From NCBI GenBank assembly GCA_947442505.1, contig CANEVR010000016.1, positions 1 to 43,403 of the forward strand: 43,403 nt of DNA, given 5' to 3'. Position numbers and translations under genes: made by a program. The DNA comes from Flavobacteriales bacterium. GTDB lineage: Bacteria; Bacteroidota; Bacteroidia; Flavobacteriales_D; Sanyastnellaceae. Below the pieces are notes generated by a model. The model was not told the DNA's origin, did no database searches, and saw only the letters and a program-made list of their open reading frames with translations. Positions 9,142 through 17,538 of the stretch are shown here, piece by piece (the first letter of the stretch is position 1; every line of letters begins with the position of its first letter).

Positions 9142-9159
9142 TGACAAAAAACTTTGTCA
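9142..9159. promoter_or_regulatory. inverted repeat, possible operator in divergent promoter region
   Basis: TGACAAA, four-base spacer AAAC, TTTGTCA: a perfect seven-base inverted repeat in the 92 bases between the acyl-CoA dehydrogenase and anmK. Its right arm covers the candidate -33 TTTG of anmK (9153-9156). The size and symmetry fit a dimeric repressor site such as the TetR family uses, but no regulator gene is adjacent; there is no T-tract, so it is not a terminator. Confidence 0.4.
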
Positions 9160-9184
9160 TATTGCAGATTGTGAAATAACATTG
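9153..9184 (+). promoter_or_regulatory. candidate anmK promoter, leaderless spacing
   Basis: TTTG at 9153-9156, twenty bases, then TAACATTG at 9177-9184, matching the Bacteroidota consensus except one position in the -7 box. The box ends four bases before the ATG at 9189, so transcription would begin at or next to the start codon. Confidence 0.45.
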
Positions 9185-9188
9185 TGCA

Positions 9189-10253
9189 ATGAACAAAAGA
9201 GATTATGTGGTTTTGGGTTTGATGAGCGGTACAAGCTGCGATGGCTTAGACATGATGCTCTGCAGGATCTTTTTTGATCATCAGTGGAATTACGAAATAC
9301 TGGAGTTTGAAACTTCGCCTTATGATTCAAATGAAGTGGACGCATTGAAGAACATTACCAAACTCAATGCTGTAGAACTTATGCAGGCGCATGCCCATTG
9401 GGGAAATGTTTTTGGCGAAAAGGCGAAATCGTTTTTGAACCGATTTCCAAATGTATCTGTCGACTTTGTTTCATCACATGGGCACACTGTGTTTCATCAA
9501 CCTCACAATGGGTTTACGTTTCAAATGGGATTGGGGGCCAACATTGCGGTTGCCACTCGATTGCCGGTTGTTTGTGATTTTAGAACGACAGATGTTGCAT
9601 GGGGAGGTCAAGGTGCGCCTTTGGTTCCCATTGGGGATGCACTCTTTTTTAGTCAATATGATTTCTGTATCAATCTGGGCGGATTTGTCAATATTTCTTA
9701 TGCCATAAATAAGGAACGCTATGCTTTTGATGTTTGCCCATTGAATATTGTGCTCAATGAGTTTGCGCGTCAATTGGGTGGAGCATATGACGAAGGCGGT
9801 AATTGGGCAAGGTCTGCCCAAGTTCATGATGTATGCTTGCAGGCATTGAATGCATTGGATTATTACCAACAACCCCCTCCCAAATCATTGGGTGTGGAAT
9901 GGGTCAAGGAAAATATTTACCCGATTATTGAGCGCTATCAACTTTCGCCAAATGATGCCATGGCCACCATCACTGAGCATGCGGCCATTCAGTTGTCCAA
10001 TACGTTGAACGGTTGGGTGGGGCAGTCGTTGTTAACTGGCGGTGGTGTTTTCAATGCTTACTTTATCGACCGTTTAAAGGCCCATACGTCAGACATGGAA
10101 TTGGTCATCCCTGAAAACAAATTGGTTCACGGAAAGGAAGCGTTGATTTTTGCATTGTTGGGTGTCTTGCGATGGGAGATGCATTTGAATTCAATTTCCT
10201 CAGTCACAGGCGCTGAGAAATCATCTACAGGAGCGGCTATTTATTATTATTGA
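9189..10253 (+). CDS. anmK: AnmK, anhydro-N-acetylmuramic acid kinase
   Basis: Cytoplasmic enzyme that opens and phosphorylates 1,6-anhydro-MurNAc to MurNAc-6-phosphate, in recycling of peptidoglycan fragments. The 354-residue protein has the family phosphate loop LGLMSGTSCDGLDMM at the N-terminus, SHGHTVFHQP, CDFRTTDVAWGGQGAPLVP with the catalytic aspartate, INLGGFVNISY, and TGGGVFNAYFIDRLK near the C-terminus, in family order. Length is slightly short of the E. coli enzyme, as usual for Bacteroidota. It is single-gene and divergent from the acyl-CoA dehydrogenase. mpl, another recycling gene, lies 11 kb downstream. Confidence 0.95.
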   Translation: MNKRDYVVLGLMSGTSCDGLDMMLCRIFFDHQWNYEILEFETSPYDSNEVDALKNITKLNAVELMQAHAHWGNVFGEKAKSFLNRFPNVSVDFVSSHGHTVFHQPHNGFTFQMGLGANIAVATRLPVVCDFRTTDVAWGGQGAPLVPIGDALFFSQYDFCINLGGFVNISYAINKERYAFDVCPLNIVLNEFARQLGGAYDEGGNWARSAQVHDVCLQALNALDYYQQPPPKSLGVEWVKENIYPIIERYQLSPNDAMATITEHAAIQLSNTLNGWVGQSLLTGGGVFNAYFIDRLKAHTSDMELVIPENKLVHGKEALIFALLGVLRWEMHLNSISSVTGAEKSSTGAAIYYY

Positions 10254-10282
10254 ACATGTTATTTGACTTTCTTACCAGAACA

Positions 10283-10314
10283 TTGAAAATTTTAGCTTCA
10301 ATATTTTATATTTG
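10283..10314 (+). promoter_or_regulatory. promoter of the first SGNH-type gene
   Basis: TTG at 10283-10285, spacer of 21, then a perfect TATATTTG at 10307-10314. It lies in the 86-base gap after anmK and would give a leader of about 20 bases ahead of the TTG start at 10340. Confidence 0.6.
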
Positions 10315-10339
10315 ATGGCATTGTAAAATAAAAATTACT

Positions 10340-11266
10340 TTGAAAAGATTTATATTTGGTTCTGCTCTATTTATCATTCCAATTATTGGTTGTTTTATTT
10401 TTTTTGAATGGAAATGCAGAGATTGTTTAGCATTTGTGAAGAAAAGAAACTACATTGTTTCCAGTTTGGCTAACATTCAAATTATAGCCACTGGAACTTC
10501 ACATATTGAGTTTGGAATTTACAGCGAAAATGAACATCAGATTTATAATTGGGGTGCAGCTGGACAATCATTTGGATACGAAAACGCATTGTTTGATAGG
10601 TATATCAATCAGATGAAGAGTTTGAAGGTGGTTTTTATTGAGGTCAGTGAAACAAGATTGTTGATGAATGATGAAGTTTCTCAATGGAGTTCTAACGTCT
10701 ATTGGATTCATTATGGGCTTCCATACAATGTCAATGTGCTTGATCCAAGATCCTATTTCCATTTAACTCAAGCTTACGATTTTTTTAGGCCGATCGTGAT
10801 TAACGATCTAACAAAAAAAAACGATAGGGTAGAAGTGAATGAAGCAGGATATATGGTAGAAAACCATGATGGTCGTTTTGAGCTGCTGTCATTCAATAAA
10901 AATGAAATTGAAAAAACCTTCAAAATGGTTTATGATTTTGATGAAGATTCAGTAGTGATTGCAGCTAATTTACTTCATCTGGAGAGGACAATCAATCTAC
11001 TAAAAAGTAAGGGGATACGCGTGATACTTCTGCATCCTCCCTTTTATTACACATTCAACAGATCTATCCCTCAAGAATTGGTGAGGCGGTTGCAAAATAA
11101 AGTCCAAGATATTGCAAGGTTTAAAAAAGTTGAATTTTGGGATTACACTTGGTCCATGGAAGATGGGGTTCAATATTTTTACAATGATAATCATCTTAAC
11201 AAAGATGGGGCAAGAAAATGGACATCGGTTTTATGCGATTCTTTGGTTAACTTATCAATACATTAG
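10340..11266 (+). CDS. membrane-anchored SGNH-type hydrolase/acyltransferase-like protein
   Basis: 308 residues with no family I can name with certainty. It starts at a TTG, chosen because MKRFIFGSALFIIPIIG immediately gives a positively charged signal anchor (membrane segment about residues 4-22). The rest is extracytoplasmic. ATGTSHIEFGI places a serine (Ser54) in the GxS context of SGNH proteins, and near the C-terminus YNDNHLNKDGARKW gives the HLN block with the expected histidine (His285) and nearby aspartate. This resembles DltD/AlgX-like SGNH proteins that act with membrane O-acyltransferases, but no such partner is in the window. The gene at 12670 has the same architecture and is probably a diverged paralogue. 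It converges on radA, the stops overlapping. Confidence 0.6.
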   Translation: MKRFIFGSALFIIPIIGCFIFFEWKCRDCLAFVKKRNYIVSSLANIQIIATGTSHIEFGIYSENEHQIYNWGAAGQSFGYENALFDRYINQMKSLKVVFIEVSETRLLMNDEVSQWSSNVYWIHYGLPYNVNVLDPRSYFHLTQAYDFFRPIVINDLTKKNDRVEVNEAGYMVENHDGRFELLSFNKNEIEKTFKMVYDFDEDSVVIAANLLHLERTINLLKSKGIRVILLHPPFYYTFNRSIPQELVRRLQNKVQDIARFKKVEFWDYTWSMEDGVQYFYNDNHLNKDGARKWTSVLCDSLVNLSIH

Positions 11267-12621
11267 CCGAAAAGATTGTTCACCAGTTCATCCACTCTTC
11301 CAACGGCAATGACTTCAATGCCTGAGTGCGTGCTTTCTTTGTTGTGTTTTGGGATAACTATTTTCTTAAAGCCCAATTTTTTGGCTTCACCTATGCGCTG
11401 ATCTATTCTAGCAACGGGTCGTATTTCTCCATTTAATCCCACCTCTCCTGCAAAGCAAGTTAATTCAGGAAGGGCAATGTCTTCGTTGCTGCTGATGATG
11501 GCTGAAACAACGGCCAAGTCCATTCCAGGATCTTCCATTCTGATTCCACCGGCTATGTTTAGGAATACATCTTTCATTCCCAATCTGAACCCACATCGTT
11601 TTTCCAAAACCGCCAAGAGCATATTCAATCTTCTCAAATCAAAACCAGTTGTGCTTCTCTGCGGTGTTCCATATACAGCAGTGCTAGCCAGTGCTTGAAT
11701 TTCAATGAGCATTGGGCGCATGCCTTCTAGCGCAGCAGATATGGCTGATCCGGATAGCCCATTTTGATGTTGCTGAATGAGCAATTCACTTGGATTGGAA
11801 ACTTCTCTTAACCCAGTTCCCTGCATCTCATATATGCCTAGTTCATTGGTAGAGCCAAATCGATTTTTCGTAGTCCTTAGCAAACGATAAACGTGTTGCT
11901 TATCTCCCTCAAATAGCAAAACCGTATCCACCATGTGCTCCAAAAGTTTTGGCCCAGCAATGGATCCTTCTTTGGTAATGTGACCAATCATGAAAATGGC
12001 GATGTTGTTTTCTTTGGCAACTTTTAAAAGTCGTGTTGCATTTTCCCTGATTTGAGAAACACTTCCTGGAGCGCTATCGATGAGTTTGCTTTGCAGCGTT
12101 TGAATGGAATCAATGATAACCAACTGAGGTTTAACTTGTGCTATGTGGGCCTCTATTTGCTCGATGTCAGTTTCCATCACCAACCAACACAAATCGTTTT
12201 GCAATCCCACACGGTCAACCCTCATTTTGATCTGCTCTTCACTTTCTTCACCGGAAACGTACAATACCGTCATATTGTTTTGTTGCAATGCCAATTGAAG
12301 CAGCAATGTTGATTTGCCAATTCCAGGCTCGCCACCAAACAAGATTAAACTTCCGGGTACCAATCCATTTCCTAGGACCCTATTCAACTCTTGATCAATG
12401 ATGGCATATCGCGGATAGTTTTGGCTCTCCAATTCTTTCACAGTTCGGGCTGGCTGGTTGATCCTGACCATACCCGCGTTGGTTTTTGTTTCGCTACTTC
12501 CTCGTTGAATCACTTCCTCTTCAAATGTGTTCCATTCAGAGCAACTGGGACACTTACCTGACCATTGGGGGGATTGATGTCCGCAGTTTCTGCAGAAATA
12601 AGCTGTTTTTGTTTTTGCCAT
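11263..12621 (-). CDS. radA: RadA, DNA repair/branch-migration ATPase
   Basis: RadA promotes branch migration in recombination and repair. From the ATG at 12621 the protein has 452 residues; an in-frame start at 12648 adds nine residues before the usual MAKTKTAYFCRNCG opening and was not chosen. Features: a C4 zinc finger (Cys10, 13, 24, 27), Walker A GGEPGIGKST at about 96-105, VIIDSIQTL as Walker B, the RadA-specific KNRFG motif at about 252-256, and a C-terminal Lon-protease-like domain (SAISAALEGMRPMLIE onward, then NIAGGIRMEDPGMDLAV). Its stop overlaps that of the upstream SGNH gene by a few bases. Confidence 0.96.
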   Translation of the reverse strand: MAKTKTAYFCRNCGHQSPQWSGKCPSCSEWNTFEEEVIQRGSSETKTNAGMVRINQPARTVKELESQNYPRYAIIDQELNRVLGNGLVPGSLILFGGEPGIGKSTLLLQLALQQNNMTVLYVSGEESEEQIKMRVDRVGLQNDLCWLVMETDIEQIEAHIAQVKPQLVIIDSIQTLQSKLIDSAPGSVSQIRENATRLLKVAKENNIAIFMIGHITKEGSIAGPKLLEHMVDTVLLFEGDKQHVYRLLRTTKNRFGSTNELGIYEMQGTGLREVSNPSELLIQQHQNGLSGSAISAALEGMRPMLIEIQALASTAVYGTPQRSTTGFDLRRLNMLLAVLEKRCGFRLGMKDVFLNIAGGIRMEDPGMDLAVVSAIISSNEDIALPELTCFAGEVGLNGEIRPVARIDQRIGEAKKLGFKKIVIPKHNKESTHSGIEVIAVGRVDELVNNLFG

Positions 12622-12625
12622 TTGG

Positions 12626-12633
12626 CTAAGATA
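12626..12633 (-). promoter_or_regulatory. candidate -7 box of radA
   Basis: Read on the minus strand, TATCTTAG matches TAnnTTTG at five of six fixed positions and ends four bases before the radA ATG at 12621. TTG triplets upstream lie at spacings of 14 and 25, neither ideal. This is another case of the four-base spacing. Confidence 0.3.
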
Positions 12634-12669
12634 TTTTAGTATTTTCACAATCTCGAAACAAACTAATAA

Positions 12670-13587
12670 ATGTATCTATTATCCATGCGCAAGCCATTTA
12701 TTTTGAATTTAATCATTTTTGTTTCATCGGGTTTGATTTTTTATCTGGTTCTGGGTCAAATATTGGTTTATTGTGCGCAATCTCAGATTAAAGTCAATTT
12801 GTCAAACGAGATCACGGCTATTGTCATTGGCCATTCTCATCCAGAGTGTGCCATTGACCCCAGTTTCTTTCCTGGGCTGGCTAATTTCGGTAAGTCAGGT
12901 GAGGCACTTTTCTATGGCTGTCTGAAGGGACGTAAAATTCTTCAAGAGCACCCGGAGATCAAAACAGTCTTCATTGAATTATCGGCAAATCAATTGGACG
13001 CGCACATGGAGGAGTGGGTTACAGATGAGGACCATTTTCAGAGAGCCATGAAGTCTTACTTTTTTTTGTTGCCAACTTCTTTGAAGTGGACATTTTGGAG
13101 GAGTTTTCCACTGCTATACAGCCAATCTCAGCTGATAGCTGAAAAAAAGATGTTGAACGTCTGTCTCATGGAGGAGGCGAAACAAAATGTGGCTGAAATG
13201 GAATGGGGCGGATTTGTGTCGCACGATAAAGTCGTGATTGATAGCTTGAGATATCAAAAAGATTCTCCAATAATGCCGCTTCATCCCTACAGGCCCAATT
13301 TGAGCGCACTATTGGATTTTATTCAATATTGTTCGAGCCATGGAGTGGAACCAGTGTTGATCAGAACTCCTGTTCATGTCAGTGAACTCGATATTCATGA
13401 GTCATCCTTTCAAGATTTGGTGAAAAAGAACTTTAGTCATTTGAAATTTTTGGATTTTCGCAGGTTTCCGCTGCAAGACGGTAGTTTTCTAGATCGAGAA
13501 CATTTGAACGCAGAAGGTGCACGAATATTTACCGTTCATTTTTGTAAAGTTTGGTCTGAAGCATCCACTCATCGCGTCATGCAATGA
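12670..13587 (+). CDS. second membrane-anchored SGNH-type protein
   Basis: 305 residues, or 300 if translation starts at the ATG at 12685; the first ATG was kept because the bases before it are A-rich, as favoured in Bacteroidota. A membrane segment covers about residues 10-35. VIGHSHPECAI holds the presumed nucleophile serine (Ser56) and LDREHLNAEGARIF near the end has the DxxH block with the same HLN-x2-GA pattern as the gene at 10340. A conserved ELSANQLD segment parallels EVSETRLL in that gene. The two are similar in length and topology, so probably paralogues, placed on either side of radA. The substrate is unknown; an esterase or O-acyl transfer role on a surface glycan is a guess from the fold. 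Confidence 0.6.
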   Translation: MYLLSMRKPFILNLIIFVSSGLIFYLVLGQILVYCAQSQIKVNLSNEITAIVIGHSHPECAIDPSFFPGLANFGKSGEALFYGCLKGRKILQEHPEIKTVFIELSANQLDAHMEEWVTDEDHFQRAMKSYFFLLPTSLKWTFWRSFPLLYSQSQLIAEKKMLNVCLMEEAKQNVAEMEWGGFVSHDKVVIDSLRYQKDSPIMPLHPYRPNLSALLDFIQYCSSHGVEPVLIRTPVHVSELDIHESSFQDLVKKNFSHLKFLDFRRFPLQDGSFLDREHLNAEGARIFTVHFCKVWSEASTHRVMQ

Positions 13588-13623
13588 GTTAACAATTTGA
13601 TTCTTATTTTTTAATGAATTGGG

Positions 13624-13657
13624 TTTGATTGGTGAAACAGAAAACATTGTACATTTG
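13624..13657 (+). promoter_or_regulatory. promoter of the LTD gene
   Basis: TTTG at 13624-13627, spacer of 22, TACATTTG at 13650-13657: a full match to the Bacteroidota promoter. The predicted leader is about 15-18 bases and A-rich (a run of A just before the ATG), as expected for translation without a Shine-Dalgarno sequence. Confidence 0.65.
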
Positions 13658-13675
13658 TCAGCTAACCAAAAAAAA

Positions 13676-14602
13676 ATGAAAAAACTTTTATTGTCTATTT
13701 TTTCCTTCACCGCTGTGTTGAGTGCAAGCTCACAATGTGCGGAAGTTTTCATGTCTGAAATCGTTGAGGGCTGGAGTAATAACAAAGCTGTTGAGATTTA
13801 TAATCCAACTGCCAATACCGTTTCTTTGAATGGATACGGGATTGTTCGATTTGACAATGGCTCTACCACCTATGGTCAGATTACACCTTTTGATGGGTTG
13901 AGTATTGCCCCATATGATGTGATGGTAGTGGTTTTGGACAAAAGAGACTCATTGGGAACAGGTCTTGAGGCCCCAGTATGGGATGAGTTGCAGGCAGCAG
14001 CTGATATATTTGTTTCTCCAACATATGACAATGGCGTTTGGGCAATGTATTTCAATGGAAATGACGCTTTGGCCATTGTGAAAAACGGAGGACAAACTTT
14101 GGTTGATTTATTTGGTCGTATCGGAGAAGGTACTGGTTTTGGCGGTTGGAGTCCACTAGGGACTTTGGATAGCCAAGGAAATCCAACTTACGCTTCCAAA
14201 GACCATACAATGATAAGAAAGTCAGATGTTACTTCCGGTGTATCAACCAACCCATCTTCTTTTGATGTGTTTTCTCAATATGATACCTTGTCAGCGAATA
14301 CATTTGACAACTTGGGTTTTCATGATTGCAATTGCGGTACAGTGGGTATCCAAAATACAAAGACCAAGGATGCATTTAATATGTATCCTAACCCAGTCAA
14401 AGATGGTAACTTGAGTGTATTAGCCAATCAAGGCATCGAGCAATTGAGCATTTTTGCATTGAATGGTCAATTGATCAGTCGCCAAAATGAAATCAATGAC
14501 ATCATGTTGAATGTCGATGTTCGTGCGTTGACAACAGGTATGTATTGGGTAGAAGTAGTTTTCCAAAATGGAAAAGTGGAAAGAAAGAAGTTGATCAAGT
14601 AA
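13676..14602 (+). CDS. secreted lamin-tail-domain protein with T9SS type A sorting domain
   Basis: 308 residues from the ATG at 13676, which begins a clean signal peptide (KKLLLSIFSFTAVLSASSQ). An earlier in-frame ATG at 13619 overlaps the promoter and was rejected. After cleavage comes a lamin-tail (LTD) domain: VFMSEIVEGWSNNKAVEIYN, SLNGYGIVRFDNGS, and later a GTLDSQGNPTY segment. The last 70 or so residues are a T9SS type A sorting domain starting NMYPNPVKDG and ending ERKKLIK. LTD domains in bacteria are often joined to secreted nucleases or phosphatases; no catalytic domain is present here, so it is likely a surface binding protein. It lies upstream of the TonB receptor and shares the LTD theme with the PLD protein at 17538. 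Confidence 0.82.
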   Translation: MKKLLLSIFSFTAVLSASSQCAEVFMSEIVEGWSNNKAVEIYNPTANTVSLNGYGIVRFDNGSTTYGQITPFDGLSIAPYDVMVVVLDKRDSLGTGLEAPVWDELQAAADIFVSPTYDNGVWAMYFNGNDALAIVKNGGQTLVDLFGRIGEGTGFGGWSPLGTLDSQGNPTYASKDHTMIRKSDVTSGVSTNPSSFDVFSQYDTLSANTFDNLGFHDCNCGTVGIQNTKTKDAFNMYPNPVKDGNLSVLANQGIEQLSIFALNGQLISRQNEINDIMLNVDVRALTTGMYWVEVVFQNGKVERKKLIK

Positions 14603-14626
14603 TTTTATCCATATTAAAAAATCAAG

Positions 14627-14649
14627 AGGGGCGAAAGCCCCTTTTTTTT
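14627..14649 (+). terminator. intrinsic terminator between the LTD gene and the TonB receptor
   Basis: Stem AGGGGC/GCCCCT with a stable GAAA loop, followed by a run of T ending at 14649. It begins 24 bases after the LTD stop, but the T-tract ends only six bases before the ATG at 14656, so it also lies in the 5' leader of any transcript reading into the receptor gene. Confidence 0.85.
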
Positions 14650-14655
14650 CCCAAA

Positions 14656-17538
14656 ATGATGAAGAAATTTTTTATTCTGTTTTTCGCGATGACCAGCTTG
14701 GTTGGATGGTCTCAAAATAATTTTTCAGGTGTAGTTACGGATGCCCTTTCCGGAGAAACGATACCATCGGCAGTTTTGGTTTGGGGAGAGAAAAAAGACA
14801 AAGGCGCAGTGGCCGATGTCAATGGTAAATTCTCTGCTCAACTGCCCAAGGGAGTGCAAAAGATTTATTTTTCTGCTGTTGGTTATGAAGAGCAAATGCA
14901 AGAAATAAGTATAGGAAGCAAGCCGTTGAGTATGGATGTGCAATTGGTCCTGATCAATCAAAGAGAACTATTGATTGTGACGGATTTGGCTGTGGGTAGA
15001 AAGGTGCCCGTTGCTTATTCCAACATTGACATGAAGCGTATTGATGAAGAATTGGGAGGAAGGGAAATGGCTACTTTGGCCAATACCACACCTGGTGCCT
15101 ATGCTACACGTTCAGGTGGAGGTGATGGAGATGCACGTGTCACGATCAGAGGATTTTCCGGGCCCAATGTTGCGGTTATGCTAGACGGTGTTCCTGTGAA
15201 TGACATGGAGAACGGAACGGTTTATTGGAGCAATTGGTTTGGTTTGGATTTGGTAACACAAACAGCCCAAATTCAACGCGGATTGGGAGCTTCCAAATTG
15301 GTAATTCCTGCAGTAGGTGGAACCATGAATATTATTACCAGAGGGATTGACCAAAAGAGAAGAATCCAAGTGAAACAAGAGTTTGCCGTTGATGCCTTTA
15401 GTCGTACTTCCATCGGAATGAATACCGGTAAATTGAAAGATGGTTGGGCTTTTTCCTTTGCTGCTTCTGTCAAAAGTGGTCAGGGTTGGGTAGATGCCAC
15501 ACCAACAGAAGGTGTATTTGGCTTCTTTAAAGTTGAAAAGAAAGTGGATCGTCACCTATTGAGCTTCTACGCTTTGGGCGCACCTCAACGACACGGGCAA
15601 AGAGGAAGACAAGACGCCATTGCCATGTATGATCGCGAAACTGCGGAGAATTTGGGAGTACCTACAACGTATTTTAATAGCAGTGCCAATCCCAATGCAG
15701 CGATTTTTGACGGTGGTATTAATTACAACCCAGACAAAGGGTATTTGGAAAGGTATACAATGATGGGTGGTCAAAAAACCGACATCCAATCCAGAGAAAT
15801 GGTGAACGCTAGAGAGAATTTTTATTTCAAACCTCAATTCTCTTTGAAAGATGTATGGAACATCAATGACCACTCATTCCTATCAACTGTGGCATACATG
15901 TCCATCGGTCGTGGTGGTGGTAAGCGTTGGAATGATAATTTAGGGGTTAAAGATTACTTGGCAGATGGAACCGTTGATGTTCAGAAATTTTATGATGCCA
16001 ATTCCGGAGCTACCATCCCGCTTTTCTCAGGTCCTGATTACAACATCAATCCTTTGGTGAGCACAACGGAACGTTACGCAACGTCCAATTACATTAAGGC
16101 AAGTATGAACGAGCATCAATGGACGGGCATCTTATCTACTTACAGCAATCAGGTAAATGAGAATTTTACCCTTTCGGGAGGAGTGGACATTCGTAATTAT
16201 AGAGGTGCACATTATCGCAAGGTCATCGATCTTATGGGTGCTGATTACATCGTAACCAGAAGTGCTTTTGACAAGAACGATCCCAATTTGGTGAAGAGAG
16301 AAGGCGATATTGTTGATTACAACAATGACGCTTTGGTTCGATGGGGAGGATTATTTGGACAAATGGAATACGAAGATCGCAGATTGACAGCCTTTATCAG
16401 TGCTTCTACGGCCATGACAGGATACAAGCGAATCGATTATTTCTTGCCTAAAGTATACAATGCCAATGGAGTCGATGTTGAAGTAGGGTATAGTCAACCC
16501 ACCAATGTGCCTAACTATGTTGCATTGGTTTCGGATACAACCATGTTAAATGGACAACAATTTGTGTCAGGTATGTCAGGTGCTGAGTACCAAAGTACAG
16601 GTTGGCTTTATAGAAATACACTCACTGTGAAATATGGATTTAAAACTACTTTTTCAGATCATTTTTCAGCATTCTTCAATGCCGGTTATTTGAATAAGGC
16701 TCCTCAATTCAATCAAGTATACACCAATGGGAATCAACGTTTTGCCAACATCCACAATGAAATTATCATGAGCAATGAGGTTGGATTCAATTGGAAGTAT
16801 CCAAAATTGGCATTGAATGTCAATGCATATCACACAACATGGGAAAATAAGCCATACCCTTATGGATTGTCTGTTCCCAATCCCTTGGACCCATCCACCA
16901 ATATCAGCGTCAACGTAAGGGGTATGAATGCCCGTCACATGGGTTTGGAAATGGATGCTGCATATAAAATAACAGATCGATTGACGTTAGAAGTTTTGGC
17001 CTCCTTTGCCGATTGGATATGGACTTCAGGAGATACCATTTACGTGAGAGATGACAATGGAAATGTGATGTTGAAAGATCCCGAGGATCCCAATTCGGGA
17101 CCTTATACTTTTGTATATGATGCTTATGGCGTTCACGTCAGCGATGCAGCTCAAACGCAGTTGGGAGCTATGTTGCGTTACGAATGGAAAAATGGAGCTT
17201 ATTTAAAAACACGCTATACTTGGTTTGATCGCTATTTTGCAGAATTGAATCCCTTTACCCTGAATGGAGCCAATGCGGGAAGAGAGTCTTGGAGACTTCC
17301 CAGTTATGGTACGTTGGAGTTGCATACGGGTTATACCTATGTAACAGAATCCAAGAATAGATGGGATTTACGATGCAGTGTTTATAATTTGTTGAATGAC
17401 AAGTTTATCACCGATGCTACCAACAACAGCACTTCGGCGCTTTATAACAATAAGTCCAATGATTTCGATGCTGCTTCAGCGGGTGTTTTCTTTGGACAGA
17501 ACAGATGGTTTAATGTATCTTTAACGGCCACTTTTTAA
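14656..17538 (+). CDS. TonB-dependent outer-membrane receptor
   Basis: 960 residues from the ATG at 14656. The longer reading from 14545 runs through the previous gene and the terminator and was rejected. Order: signal peptide (MKKFFILFFAMTSLVGWSQ); a carboxypeptidase-regulatory-like domain (FSGVVTDALSGETIPSAVL, about residues 20-100); a plug domain (NTTPGAYATRSGGGDGDARV, VTIRGFSGPNVAVMLDGVPV, TQTAQIQRGLGASK, VGGTMNIITRG, to about 240); then a beta barrel ending in WFNVSLTATF with the terminal phenylalanine. It moves a substrate across the outer membrane using ExbBD-TonB energy. There is no SusD partner, so it is not a classical polysaccharide locus. The stop overlaps the start of the next gene (TAATG), tying the receptor to the secreted PLD-fold protein. 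Confidence 0.95.
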   Translation: MMKKFFILFFAMTSLVGWSQNNFSGVVTDALSGETIPSAVLVWGEKKDKGAVADVNGKFSAQLPKGVQKIYFSAVGYEEQMQEISIGSKPLSMDVQLVLINQRELLIVTDLAVGRKVPVAYSNIDMKRIDEELGGREMATLANTTPGAYATRSGGGDGDARVTIRGFSGPNVAVMLDGVPVNDMENGTVYWSNWFGLDLVTQTAQIQRGLGASKLVIPAVGGTMNIITRGIDQKRRIQVKQEFAVDAFSRTSIGMNTGKLKDGWAFSFAASVKSGQGWVDATPTEGVFGFFKVEKKVDRHLLSFYALGAPQRHGQRGRQDAIAMYDRETAENLGVPTTYFNSSANPNAAIFDGGINYNPDKGYLERYTMMGGQKTDIQSREMVNARENFYFKPQFSLKDVWNINDHSFLSTVAYMSIGRGGGKRWNDNLGVKDYLADGTVDVQKFYDANSGATIPLFSGPDYNINPLVSTTERYATSNYIKASMNEHQWTGILSTYSNQVNENFTLSGGVDIRNYRGAHYRKVIDLMGADYIVTRSAFDKNDPNLVKREGDIVDYNNDALVRWGGLFGQMEYEDRRLTAFISASTAMTGYKRIDYFLPKVYNANGVDVEVGYSQPTNVPNYVALVSDTTMLNGQQFVSGMSGAEYQSTGWLYRNTLTVKYGFKTTFSDHFSAFFNAGYLNKAPQFNQVYTNGNQRFANIHNEIIMSNEVGFNWKYPKLALNVNAYHTTWENKPYPYGLSVPNPLDPSTNISVNVRGMNARHMGLEMDAAYKITDRLTLEVLASFADWIWTSGDTIYVRDDNGNVMLKDPEDPNSGPYTFVYDAYGVHVSDAAQTQLGAMLRYEWKNGAYLKTRYTWFDRYFAELNPFTLNGANAGRESWRLPSYGTLELHTGYTYVTESKNRWDLRCSVYNLLNDKFITDATNNSTSALYNNKSNDFDAASAGVFFGQNRWFNVSLTATF

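Noticed and set aside
9097-9147. Longer start of the acyl-CoA dehydrogenase from a TTG at 9147
   Set aside because: The extra 17 residues are not family-like and would cover the divergent promoter and palindrome; the ATG at 9096 gives the normal N-terminus.
13619-13675. Upstream ATG for the LTD protein
   Set aside because: It would start ahead of the promoter -33 element and put 19 residues before a complete signal peptide.
14545-14655. N-terminal extension of the TonB receptor
   Set aside because: It reads through the preceding gene and the terminator hairpin; the signal peptide begins at 14656.
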